From assembly GCA_963825625.1 (NCBI GenBank), contig CAWGUF010000001.1:62001-126000 (forward strand): a DNA stretch of 64,000 bases, given 5' to 3'. Both the position numbers and the translations under genes were made by a program. The notes below the pieces were generated by a model. The model ran no database searches, was not told the DNA's origin, and saw only the letters and a program-made list of their open reading frames with translations. This document shows, one piece after another, positions 44,259 through 52,291 of the stretch (the first letter of the stretch is position 1; each line of letters opens with the position of its first letter). The stretch is from CAMDPA01 sp963825625. Lineage in GTDB: Bacteria > Pseudomonadota > Alphaproteobacteria > Rhizobiales > Hyphomicrobiaceae.

Positions 44259-45130
44259 GCGAATCCGTCAAACTGCGAGAGGCGCCGTTCGCCGCCTCGA
44301 TCGAGGAGGTCGAGGCGGACCTGCAGCAACGGCGCGAGACCCGTGAAAGACGGGAACGGATCACCGGCATCGTCTATCCGATTGCCGTGATGGTCGTGCT
44401 CATCGCGGGCTGGGAGGCGGCGTGCTGGCTGTTTCGCGTTCCACCCTACCTGTTGCCGCCGCCAAGCACTGTCGCCCTCGCCATGCATACCCACAGCGCT
44501 CTCATTCTGCACGAGAGCATGCTGACCACCGTGGAGACCGCACTCGGCTTCCTGCTCAGCGTCGTCGTCGGCATCCCGCTGGCGCTGGCCATATTCCTGT
44601 GGCAGCCCTTCGCGCGGGCGGTCTATCCACTGCTCGTCGCTTCGCAGGCGATCCCGAAAGTCGCCGTCGCACCCTTGTTTCTGGTCTGGTTCGGCTTTGG
44701 CCTGTTGCCGAAGGTGCTGATCGCATTCCTGATCGCGTTCTTCCCTGTCGTGATCAACACGGTGGTCGGACTGGCGTCGATCGAGCGGGAGAAAATCTAC
44801 CTTGCCCAATCAATGGGGCTCGGGCCGTTGCAGACGTTCTTCAAGATCCGCCTTCCCAACGCGCTGCCTTCGATATTCGCCGGCCTGAAGATCTCGATCA
44901 CCCTGGCTGTCGTCGGCGCCGTTGTCGGTGAGTTCGTCGGAGGGCAGGGAGGCCTGGGTCATATGCTGCTGGTCGCCAACGGCAGCATGGATACGGGTCT
45001 GCTGTTTGCCGGCATGGTCGCTTTGACGGTGCTTGGCGTTGCGATGTTCGCCATCGTCGGCCTTGTCGAGCGGATGGTGCTGCCACCGCATGCGATCGCC
45101 AATGCCACCGGCGCACGCGAGTCAATGTAG
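44255..45130 (+). CDS. ABC transporter permease (NitT/TauT family)
   Basis: A 291-residue permease with six hydrophobic segments after a charged cytoplasmic N-terminus (residues 1-40, RRETRERRERI). The EAA loop that contacts the ATPase is LAQSMGLGPLQTFFKIRLPN (about residue 185). Its ATG overlaps the ATPase stop by four bases (ATGA), so the two are translationally coupled. It completes the importer. Confidence 0.94.
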   Translation: MSESVKLREAPFAASIEEVEADLQQRRETRERRERITGIVYPIAVMVVLIAGWEAACWLFRVPPYLLPPPSTVALAMHTHSALILHESMLTTVETALGFLLSVVVGIPLALAIFLWQPFARAVYPLLVASQAIPKVAVAPLFLVWFGFGLLPKVLIAFLIAFFPVVINTVVGLASIEREKIYLAQSMGLGPLQTFFKIRLPNALPSIFAGLKISITLAVVGAVVGEFVGGQGGLGHMLLVANGSMDTGLLFAGMVALTVLGVAMFAIVGLVERMVLPPHAIANATGARESM

Positions 45131-45170
45131 GCGCGCGGACACCGACGCCGCAGGAGAAGTGCGGGGCAAT

Positions 45171-46865
45171 TCAGCCCGGGATGAACGGCATCAGCAGATA
45201 GGACGCTCTGGATCCGCCAGTGTGAATCGTATGTCTGCCGCCAAACTCATCGAGCGGTCGGTCGCCTGGATGGTCGTGAAGCATTCGACCGGGCGTGCCG
45301 GGAAACTCGAAATCGCAGCCCTTTATCGTCAACACTAGGCGATATCCCCGAGGCACAACGATGCTGGTGGGCCATATTTCAACGTCGACCTCGTAGACTT
45401 CGCCCGGCGTCAGCTTCTCGACGACGGCATGATCGCGCCAAGGCCTGTAGAACGTCGATTGCCGCGGATTCACGCTGCGATGGGAGGCGCGCAGCCATCC
45501 TCTTGATACGGGAACGGGCTCACTGGCGCCGGTGAATATCACCTCGTCTCCCGACGGATCGAACAGCCGCAGCGTCGCAAAGATGTCCATGTCCGCCGTA
45601 TCCGAGGCAACCCACAAGCGTGCAACGACGGGACCGGTGTATTCCGTGTCCTGCTCGAAGGCGGACGTCGAGAAATCCACCCCCGAACCCATGGCATCGT
45701 AACTGGTCTGACCCGCGGCAAGAGGCGGACTGGATGACAGCGCGCGGCCGTCTGTATCCAGATGGAGTTTCGTCCACTGTGTGCGTGCCAGCGGCCATTC
45801 GGTTTCCGCTCTGGTCGTCGCACCGTCAGGCCGGCGAATGGCGAGCCTGATAGGGGGCTCGTCATCCCAGCCGTTGTCCATGCCTTTCAGGAAGCGATCG
45901 AGAAAACGCCGCTGCATCTCCATGTAGCTCGGCGTGTAGAAGCTCTCGAAATGCGTTCCGATGTGCACGGAAAGCCATTTGTTTCGGCTCGATGCGCGCT
46001 GGTAGCCTTCGATGTTGCCGCGCAGATGCAGGCCGATCCCGCCCCAATTGCCGGCCGACAGGAGCGGCACTTCGATACGCGCCAGGTCCGCGCTGCGCTG
46101 CCGGTACCAGGCATCGTCGAGCGGATGAGAGCCCAGATCCTCGTGATGCGTGGCGCGGTTGCCCTCCAACTCCAGCGCTGTCAGAGTCGGCCCCGTGGTG
46201 CGCTCGCCGGTATCGCGGTCCCGGTGATGGGTTGCGGCATTGCCATGCTGGTTCGGCAGCACCTGGCGGGGCCACCACGCGGTCACGAACGAGTTGGAGA
46301 AAATGCCGCCATGGTGGCTCCATTCACGATAGACATCGGAGTTGCCTTCCCAAGGCACAATGGCGGCCAGCGCTGGCGGTTGCATGGCTGCCACTTGCCA
46401 TTGCTTCATCGCGAAATAGGAGATTCCGATGAGGCCTACCTTGCCTGTCGACCACGGCTGTCGCGCCGCCCAAGCGATGGCATCGCAGTAGTCCTGCGTT
46501 TCGCGCGGGCTGAGCGGATCGAGATAGCCCGGCGACTTGCCGGAACCGCGTCCATCTATCGCGACGACGGCGTAGCCGTGCGGCACCCAGCGCTCCGGAT
46601 CGATCATTTCCCATCTCAGCCAACGGCCGCTCGAGCCGTTGCGGTCGATGTCGGGCAGCAGCGCCTTGAGCTTTTCGAATTGCTGAGGATATGCATCAGC
46701 AAAGTGCACGTCCTTGCCATAGATGCCCAGCGCCATCAGAACCGGGTACCGGCCTGGCTCGGGAGGAAGGAAGACATTGGCCCTGAGCACGGTTCCGTCA
46801 CCGGTCTCAATGCCCACATCCTTCTCGATACGCATCACTGCCCCGGCTGACGTCGCACTGTTCAC
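45171..46865 (-). CDS. CocE/NonD (S15) family hydrolase
   Basis: A 564-residue serine hydrolase related to cocaine esterase and X-Pro dipeptidyl peptidase. An alpha/beta-hydrolase core with Ser149 in GLIGISYFAMKQW (final position Ala instead of the usual Gly) is followed by a C-terminal jelly-roll region (about residue 335 on; GPVVARLWVASDTADMDIFA). The start GTG 46865 overlaps the TGA of the upstream gene by four bases; ATG 46835 is an internal alternative. No signal peptide. It likely hydrolyses an ester or amide formed in the pathway of the coupled genes upstream. Confidence 0.88.
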   Translation of the reverse strand: MNSATSAGAVMRIEKDVGIETGDGTVLRANVFLPPEPGRYPVLMALGIYGKDVHFADAYPQQFEKLKALLPDIDRNGSSGRWLRWEMIDPERWVPHGYAVVAIDGRGSGKSPGYLDPLSPRETQDYCDAIAWAARQPWSTGKVGLIGISYFAMKQWQVAAMQPPALAAIVPWEGNSDVYREWSHHGGIFSNSFVTAWWPRQVLPNQHGNAATHHRDRDTGERTTGPTLTALELEGNRATHHEDLGSHPLDDAWYRQRSADLARIEVPLLSAGNWGGIGLHLRGNIEGYQRASSRNKWLSVHIGTHFESFYTPSYMEMQRRFLDRFLKGMDNGWDDEPPIRLAIRRPDGATTRAETEWPLARTQWTKLHLDTDGRALSSSPPLAAGQTSYDAMGSGVDFSTSAFEQDTEYTGPVVARLWVASDTADMDIFATLRLFDPSGDEVIFTGASEPVPVSRGWLRASHRSVNPRQSTFYRPWRDHAVVEKLTPGEVYEVDVEIWPTSIVVPRGYRLVLTIKGCDFEFPGTPGRMLHDHPGDRPLDEFGGRHTIHTGGSRASYLLMPFIPG

Positions 46866-49156
46866 GCAAGCCTCCCTTCGGCCGCACGATTGCCTGCCTG
46901 AATCAATGCCCAGACCCGTGAGGGTGACAACGGCAACTCTTGTGGCTGCACGCCTTGCGCCGAAAGCGCGTTTGCAACCGCGTTGGCAATGATGCCGCCG
47001 ACCGGAATGGTACCGCCCTCTCCCGCCCCTTTCGCACCGAGCGGATTGATCGGCGAGGGATAGTTCTCCAGTGCGTGGCTACGAATGTTGGGGAAGTCCG
47101 TTGCAAGCGGCAATAGATAATCGGCGAAAGATCCGGCGAGGAACTGGCCCTGAGCATCGTAGACCAGATGCTCCATCAAGGTTCCGCCGAGCCCCTGCAC
47201 GATCGAGCCGACGGCCTGACCGTGCAGCGTCAGGGGGTTGATGATGCGGCCCACATCCTCGATCGACACGTAGTCCAGCACCCGCACCTCGCCTGTCCCG
47301 GCATCGACCGTGACGTGGGCGGCATGCGCGCCAAACGCGTAGGTATGCCTCGAGTTGAGGAAGCTGCCGTCGGCCGAGAGCGGAGCCAGCTCGGCCCATG
47401 ATATCGTTCGCCCGCTTGGGCCGGTTGCCACGCCTCCGCCGATTGTCACGTCCTCCGGCCGGCAGTTCAGATAGCGTCCTGCCGCCTGCGCTATAGCCGC
47501 CTTGAGCTTGTCTGCCGCGTCGAGGATTGCCGACCCCCCCATCACGACGGAGCGCGAATGGTATGAGCCGAACCCCTCCTTCAGCAGCGTTGTCGAGCCG
47601 TGGAGGACTGTAAGGCGGTCCATCGGGACATCCAGCGCGTCGGCCGCAATCTGCAGGCAGACGGTCTCCAGTCCCTGGCCGACATTGGCCGAGCCGACCC
47701 TGAGCTCGAGCGAGCCATCCGGCTCAATGGCAAGTCTGGCGGTCTCCTTCGGCCCCGCAGCGCCCCCCTCCACGAAGCAACCGGCAGCGATGCCGTGATA
47801 AACACCATCGATCAATTGTCCCTGCACAGACTTCTTCTCCGCCCAGCCAAAGTCGGCAAGGCAGCGGTCCAGCGTGGTCTGATAATCTCCGCTGTCCAGC
47901 GCCGATGGCGTCGGCGAAGGCGCAATCGGTGGCAGCTGATAAGGCATGTCCGCCTCGCCCACCAGGTTGCGCCTGCGCAATTCGATCCTGTCGATGCCGA
48001 GATCGCCGGCCATCAGATCCAGCATCCGCTCCCTGAAGAAATCCACCTCGAAGCGACCGGGGCCGCGGTAGGTTCCAGATGGGGTCTTGTTGCTGAGCAG
48101 CACGGTGGAGGTGACGTGATAATTCTCGATCTTGTAGGGCCCGGCCATGAACATCGACACGTTGCGCGGCGCAATCAGGCCGGCGGTTCTCAAGTACGCG
48201 CCGACGTCCGACAGCGCCTCGGCCCTGAGTGCGGTAATGGTTCCGTCCTTGCGCGCAGCGATCTCGATCGTGCAGGCCACATCGCGGGAGTGGTTGGAGG
48301 TCAACAGGTGCTCTCGCCTGTCCTCGCGCCACTTGACAGGTCGGCCCGACAATCTGGCGGCGAAAGGAATCAGGAAATCCTCAGTGTAGAACTCTCCGCG
48401 TGCGCCGTAGCTGCCGCCGACGTCGACCTCGATCATGTCCACGGCGTCTTCCGCGAGACCCATGAGCCTGGCCAATATAGCCCGCGCGGCAAAAGGGGCT
48501 TTGGCGGCACCATGGACGACCATGCGGCCGCTGCCGACGTCCCACTCGGCCAGCAGCGCCCGCAACTCCATCGGAACTGCCGCATGGCGATGCACGTAGA
48601 ATGTCTCGCGACGCTGATAATCTGCCTGCGTGAAGGCCAGATCCGCATCGCCTACAGATGACGTGTACGTGATCGCCACGTTGGAGCCGTGCTCCGGAAA
48701 CAGCAGCTCCGGGCCCGATGCTCGACTATCGCGGTCCCTGGCAACCGGCAGCTCATCGATTTCCAGCGCGATCGCGTCGCACGCATCCTCCGCAATAGCT
48801 GCGTCATCCGCCAGCACCAGCGCCACCGGCTCGCCAACATACCGCACTTTGCCGTCGGCGATCACGGGGGCCTGAAGCGGTTCCAGCTCAGGCAACGGAA
48901 AAAGACGCACAGGGACAGTCGGGACAGGTTGCCCGATATCAGTCGACGTGATTATGCGATGGACACCTGCGATCGCCTGTGCGGCCCGTGTATCCAGTGA
49001 GCGGATCACGCCATGTGCAACCGGGCTGCGCAGTATGGCGGCGTGAAGTTGGCCGGCAGCGCGCACATCGTCGCTGAAGGTTCCCCGACCGCGCAACAGC
49101 CTGAGATCCTCGATCCGCTCTATCGGCTGTCCTATTGCGGCTCGACGCGTACTCAT
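46862..49156 (-). CDS. xanthine dehydrogenase family molybdopterin-binding (CoxL-type) subunit
   Basis: A 764-residue molybdenum hydroxylase large subunit. N-terminal aldehyde-oxidase/xanthine-dehydrogenase a/b hammerhead (about 20-130), then the molybdopterin domains. The active-site loop reads SGTYRGPGRFEVDF (about residue 363), like form II CoxL (AYRGAGR) and unlike CO-oxidising AYRCSFR. The catalytic glutamate is E713 in KGAGEGGTIPVGG. The FAD and 2Fe-2S partner subunits, usually encoded beside it, are absent. It probably hydroxylates an N-heterocycle or aldehyde. It is 20 bp downstream of the amidase and coupled to the S15 hydrolase. Confidence 0.92.
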   Translation of the reverse strand: MSTRRAAIGQPIERIEDLRLLRGRGTFSDDVRAAGQLHAAILRSPVAHGVIRSLDTRAAQAIAGVHRIITSTDIGQPVPTVPVRLFPLPELEPLQAPVIADGKVRYVGEPVALVLADDAAIAEDACDAIALEIDELPVARDRDSRASGPELLFPEHGSNVAITYTSSVGDADLAFTQADYQRRETFYVHRHAAVPMELRALLAEWDVGSGRMVVHGAAKAPFAARAILARLMGLAEDAVDMIEVDVGGSYGARGEFYTEDFLIPFAARLSGRPVKWREDRREHLLTSNHSRDVACTIEIAARKDGTITALRAEALSDVGAYLRTAGLIAPRNVSMFMAGPYKIENYHVTSTVLLSNKTPSGTYRGPGRFEVDFFRERMLDLMAGDLGIDRIELRRRNLVGEADMPYQLPPIAPSPTPSALDSGDYQTTLDRCLADFGWAEKKSVQGQLIDGVYHGIAAGCFVEGGAAGPKETARLAIEPDGSLELRVGSANVGQGLETVCLQIAADALDVPMDRLTVLHGSTTLLKEGFGSYHSRSVVMGGSAILDAADKLKAAIAQAAGRYLNCRPEDVTIGGGVATGPSGRTISWAELAPLSADGSFLNSRHTYAFGAHAAHVTVDAGTGEVRVLDYVSIEDVGRIINPLTLHGQAVGSIVQGLGGTLMEHLVYDAQGQFLAGSFADYLLPLATDFPNIRSHALENYPSPINPLGAKGAGEGGTIPVGGIIANAVANALSAQGVQPQELPLSPSRVWALIQAGNRAAEGRLA

Positions 49157-49176
49157 CTGCAGTCTCTCTCAACCGA

Positions 49177-50580
49177 TCACGACGTGCCGGCAGCACCCGG
49201 CGACACACAGCGGACGATGCCATTGCGCTCCAGCCAGTGCGCGGCGCGCAGAACCTTGTCCTCTTCGTACGGCCGCCCCATGAGCTGGACGCCCGCGGGC
49301 AGGCCATCCTCCATCATGACGGGGACGACAACGATCGGATAGCCGAGCAGTGCAAGTGGCTGAACGAAGCGGGCGAGGAGCAAGCGAATGGGTAGATTGG
49401 AGCCCTCGATCTGCGCTTCGCTCTGGCCGAACTGGGGGGCGCGGATGGGAGAGACCGGCAGCACGAGAACATCATGCTGCTCGAACCACCGTTCGGCCTG
49501 GTCGGCGAACCAGCGGCGAAATACCTGCGCCTTCGCATACCAGGCGCCCGGCATCAGTGCGCCTGCCAGAAACCGGTATCGCGTCGCGGGGTCGAAGTCG
49601 GAGGGCCGCGCCGCGAGCTCGAGGCGTCGTTCGTTCATCGCTTCAACGCAGGTGATGACGTATGCCGCCGCCCGGGCGGCATCCATGCAATCGGGCATCT
49701 CCAATGGCTGCGCATCGAGCGCGCCGGCAACACGATTCAGCGCGGCCCGGCTCGGCTCATCAAGGACCGTCGAGAAATAGCCGCCGGGAAGCGCAAAGCG
49801 TATGCCTTCGATGCCCTTGGGAAGCTCAGGCAACGCTGGCTGGACTGCAACGTCGGCGCAGACGGGATCGGCCGCGTCATAGCCTTGCATGACGTCGTAG
49901 ACGAGTGCGAGGTCTTCGGCGGTTCGCGCGAAAGGCCCGACGTGGTCGAAGCTGGAAACGAATAAGGCCGTACCCGCACGACTGAGGCGGCCGAAGGTCG
50001 GTTTCAGGCCGAACACGCCGCAGAACGCGGCCGGCACGCGAATGGAGCCATTGGTGTCAGAGCCAAGCGAAAACGGCACCAGACCTGCGGCCACTGCCGC
50101 CGCAGAGCCGCCCGAGGAGCCTCCCGCCGTGCGCGTGCGATCGTGCGGATTGAGGGTCCGCCCGAAGTGTGCATTGTCGGTGAAGAAGCCGTAGGCATAC
50201 TCTTCCATATTGAGGCCGCCGAGCAGCACCGCTCCGGCTTTCTGCAATCGGTCGACAACCGTGGCGGTCGTCGTGGCCGGCGGGCGCTCCGCATGGATTT
50301 TCGCACCTGCTGTCGTGATGCGACCAGCTACGTCGTAGAGGTCCTTTACGCCGAACGGCACACCGGCGAGCGGGCCGGGGCTGTGCCCCGCCGTCACTTG
50401 CCTGTCAACAGCCTCTGCCGCGCGCATCGCATCCTCACGCCAGACCCGCGTGAAAGCATTGTACTGCGAGTTCATTGCATCGATGCTGGAAAGCGCTGCT
50501 CTGGTGGCATCCGCCGCGGTGATCTCGCCACGCTCGATGCGTGTGACCGTGTCTGTCGCCGATGGACAATTGGAGGTCAT
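49177..50580 (-). CDS. amidase signature family protein, AtzE-like
   Basis: A 467-residue amidase with the Ser-cisSer-Lys triad: K79 (GVPFGVKDLYD), S155 (TAGGSSGGSAAA) and S179 (GSDTNGSIRVPAA). Asn in GSDTNGS in place of the common Gly, and the small partner gene directly upstream, match the AtzE/AtzG type (AtzE hydrolyses 1-carboxybiuret in cyanuric-acid degradation, from memory). Its ATG overlaps the stop of the small gene by four bases. The operon also has a molybdenum hydroxylase and an S15 hydrolase, suggesting degradation of a nitrogen-rich or amide compound. Confidence 0.9.
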   Translation of the reverse strand: MTSNCPSATDTVTRIERGEITAADATRAALSSIDAMNSQYNAFTRVWREDAMRAAEAVDRQVTAGHSPGPLAGVPFGVKDLYDVAGRITTAGAKIHAERPPATTTATVVDRLQKAGAVLLGGLNMEEYAYGFFTDNAHFGRTLNPHDRTRTAGGSSGGSAAAVAAGLVPFSLGSDTNGSIRVPAAFCGVFGLKPTFGRLSRAGTALFVSSFDHVGPFARTAEDLALVYDVMQGYDAADPVCADVAVQPALPELPKGIEGIRFALPGGYFSTVLDEPSRAALNRVAGALDAQPLEMPDCMDAARAAAYVITCVEAMNERRLELAARPSDFDPATRYRFLAGALMPGAWYAKAQVFRRWFADQAERWFEQHDVLVLPVSPIRAPQFGQSEAQIEGSNLPIRLLLARFVQPLALLGYPIVVVPVMMEDGLPAGVQLMGRPYEEDKVLRAAHWLERNGIVRCVSPGAAGTS

Positions 50581-50816
50581 GGCTTGTAGCCGCCTGCGAG
50601 GTCCAAGCGATCAGGGAGATCGAATTCCAGTAGCGGCTTAATGATCTCGATCCCGCGCTGAAACTCCATCGCGGTCAGGGTCAGGTCCTCGTTTGCCAGA
50701 TCGAGGCCGGTCAACGCCGCCGAAGCACGCGCGTAAGGCAAAATATCATCGAGCGCCAACTCCTCGATCGCCGTAGACCGGGTTGGCGTCCGGTCTTGAT
50801 CGTTTCGTTGCGGCAT
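50577..50816 (-). CDS. small AtzG-like (DUF4089) amidase partner
   Basis: A 79-residue protein with a mostly helical, acidic sequence (DILPYARASAALTGLDLAN, then FQRGIEIIKPLLEFDLPDR). It resembles AtzG, the GatC-like small subunit that wraps around AtzE. The start ATG 50816 has GGAAG before it. Its TGA overlaps the amidase ATG, so equal synthesis of both subunits is expected. Assignment rests on size, composition and position. Confidence 0.78.
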   Translation of the reverse strand: MPQRNDQDRTPTRSTAIEELALDDILPYARASAALTGLDLANEDLTLTAMEFQRGIEIIKPLLEFDLPDRLDLAGGYKP

Positions 50817-50919
50817 CGGTTCGTCTTCCACAGTCAGCCTATGATGGTCACCATACAACTGCCTCGCGGGAAACGAAACTCCAGTCCGATGGCGGGCCGG
50901 TGGCGATGCCGCACTAAGG

Positions 50920-51906
50920 CTAAGCCGACCTGCCGACCTCCCGGTCCAGTCGCCACATCTCCTCTTCGACGCGAATGTTGGCCAGCATGCGATCGATGAG
51001 CAGGCAGGTGCGCTTGAATAATTCGGATCCCCGCCGATAGTCGGCCGGGGCGTAGAAGTCGCAGCGTCCGGCCTTGAACAAATCGACGCACTTTTCGCGC
51101 GGCTTGCCTGGCGGGTGCACGGCGATTGCGTGACCGCCGTTCTTGCGCATCACCGCCATCGAGGGCACGTCGGTGTCGCCGTCTCCGAAATAGATCATAT
51201 TGGCGAATGGTATCGGACGCGTGCCTTCCGGCATGTGCTGGTTGATGCTCTCGCCCTGATCCTCCACGCCCTTGTTGATGCGGAACAAGTACTGGGTCTT
51301 GCCGGTATCCGTGATGACGCGCTTGGGATAGGGCAGGTCGTAGGCCTCGAACCAGTACTCGGACGCGAAGACATTGTGGAAACGATGGTAGATCGTGGTG
51401 CCTTCGATAATCTCTGTAAGTCCGGACGACACGAGATAGTGGCGCAACAAGACGCCCTGGCTCTCCGTCCGTATCCTCGTGTATTCCTCGATGGCGTCGA
51501 ACCATTCCTCGACGCCGGGGAACAACTCGACATCGCGGCCCTGGGCCACCAGGTCGTCGCGATCGATCCGTACGCCGGCCGCTTTCGCCTTCTTGTAAAT
51601 GAGATGCATGTAGGTGATCAGCGGATCAGCGCCCTCGCGGCGCGCCACCTGATTGGCCTCGATCCAGAATTTGCCGGCATCGACGCCGATCGACGGCAGG
51701 AACGCGTACTCCTGCATCGGGCGCGGAGACAGCGTACCGTCGAAGTCGTAGACGAGGGCTATGGTCTTCTTCTCGTAGGCGGGCTTCTTCGCTTTCGGCT
51801 TCGCCCCGGCGGACTTGCGTGCCGGTGCGCCGGACTTGCGCGCGCCACCTGAAGGCTTCAGCGCTACTGCCTCAGTGCGCCGACCATTGCGGGCTGGACG
51901 CTCCAT
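50920..51906 (-). CDS. HAD-superfamily phosphatase with basic N-terminal tail
   Basis: A 328-residue HAD hydrolase. Motif I is VYDFDGTLSPRPM (about residue 53), motif II is the serine in LVSSGLTEI (about 160), and motif IV is YFGDGDTDVPSM (about 238). The insertion pattern suits the phosphoserine phosphatase-like branch. Residues 1-48 are a low-complexity Lys/Ala/Pro tail (KSAGAKPKAKKP) like those of histone H1-type proteins, unusual for a metabolic enzyme. ATG 51906 has GGAGAG before it. It lies next to the amidase operon, but after a 61-bp non-coding gap that could hold a promoter. Substrate unknown. Confidence 0.85.
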   Translation of the reverse strand: MERPARNGRRTEAVALKPSGGARKSGAPARKSAGAKPKAKKPAYEKKTIALVYDFDGTLSPRPMQEYAFLPSIGVDAGKFWIEANQVARREGADPLITYMHLIYKKAKAAGVRIDRDDLVAQGRDVELFPGVEEWFDAIEEYTRIRTESQGVLLRHYLVSSGLTEIIEGTTIYHRFHNVFASEYWFEAYDLPYPKRVITDTGKTQYLFRINKGVEDQGESINQHMPEGTRPIPFANMIYFGDGDTDVPSMAVMRKNGGHAIAVHPPGKPREKCVDLFKAGRCDFYAPADYRRGSELFKRTCLLIDRMLANIRVEEEMWRLDREVGRSA

Positions 51907-51993
51907 CTTACTCTCCCCGAATACTGCGGTTGCAGTTGCTACGCTGATAGCGCTGGCTGATTCGGCGGCCGAAAGAAAGGCGTAGCTGCCTCA

Positions 51994-52192
51994 TCCCGCG
52001 CGACTCCCTCACGGGAGCCGGCCGCGCGGGGTGTGAGTCTTCGTCGTCCCGCGCGACTCCCTCACGGGAGCCGGCCGCGCGGGGTGTGAGTCTTCGTCGT
52101 CCCGCGCGACTCCCTCACGGGAGCCGGCCGCGCGGGGTGTGAGTCTTCGTCGTCCCGCGCGACTCCCTCACGGGAGCCGGCCGCGCGGGACG
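51994..52192. repeat. tandem palindromic repeat array II (53-bp units)
   Basis: Four head-to-tail copies with a 53-bp period (starts 51994, 52047, 52100, 52153; the last one partial, ending with GGGACG in place of GGGGTG). Each has an outer stem CCCGCGCG / CGCGCGGG and an inner stem CTCCC / GGGAG, joined by GCCGGCCG. Between the palindromes is the spacer GTGTGAGTCTTCGTCG. The copies are essentially identical, which suggests recent amplification. The array fills most of the gap between the divergent HAD and symporter genes. Confidence 0.93.
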
Positions 52193-52291
52193 TTACGTTG
52201 TGATCTGGATCGCGGTGCGACGATGGGATAGCAGTCGATCCGTTAGGCCTCGGATTGGCAAGCGGGGCTGAGCGCACAATCGGGTGGGGTG

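Noticed and set aside
51994..52192. CRISPR array
   Set aside because: The 53-bp units are identical throughout, including the interval between palindromes, so there are no unique spacers, and no cas genes are present.
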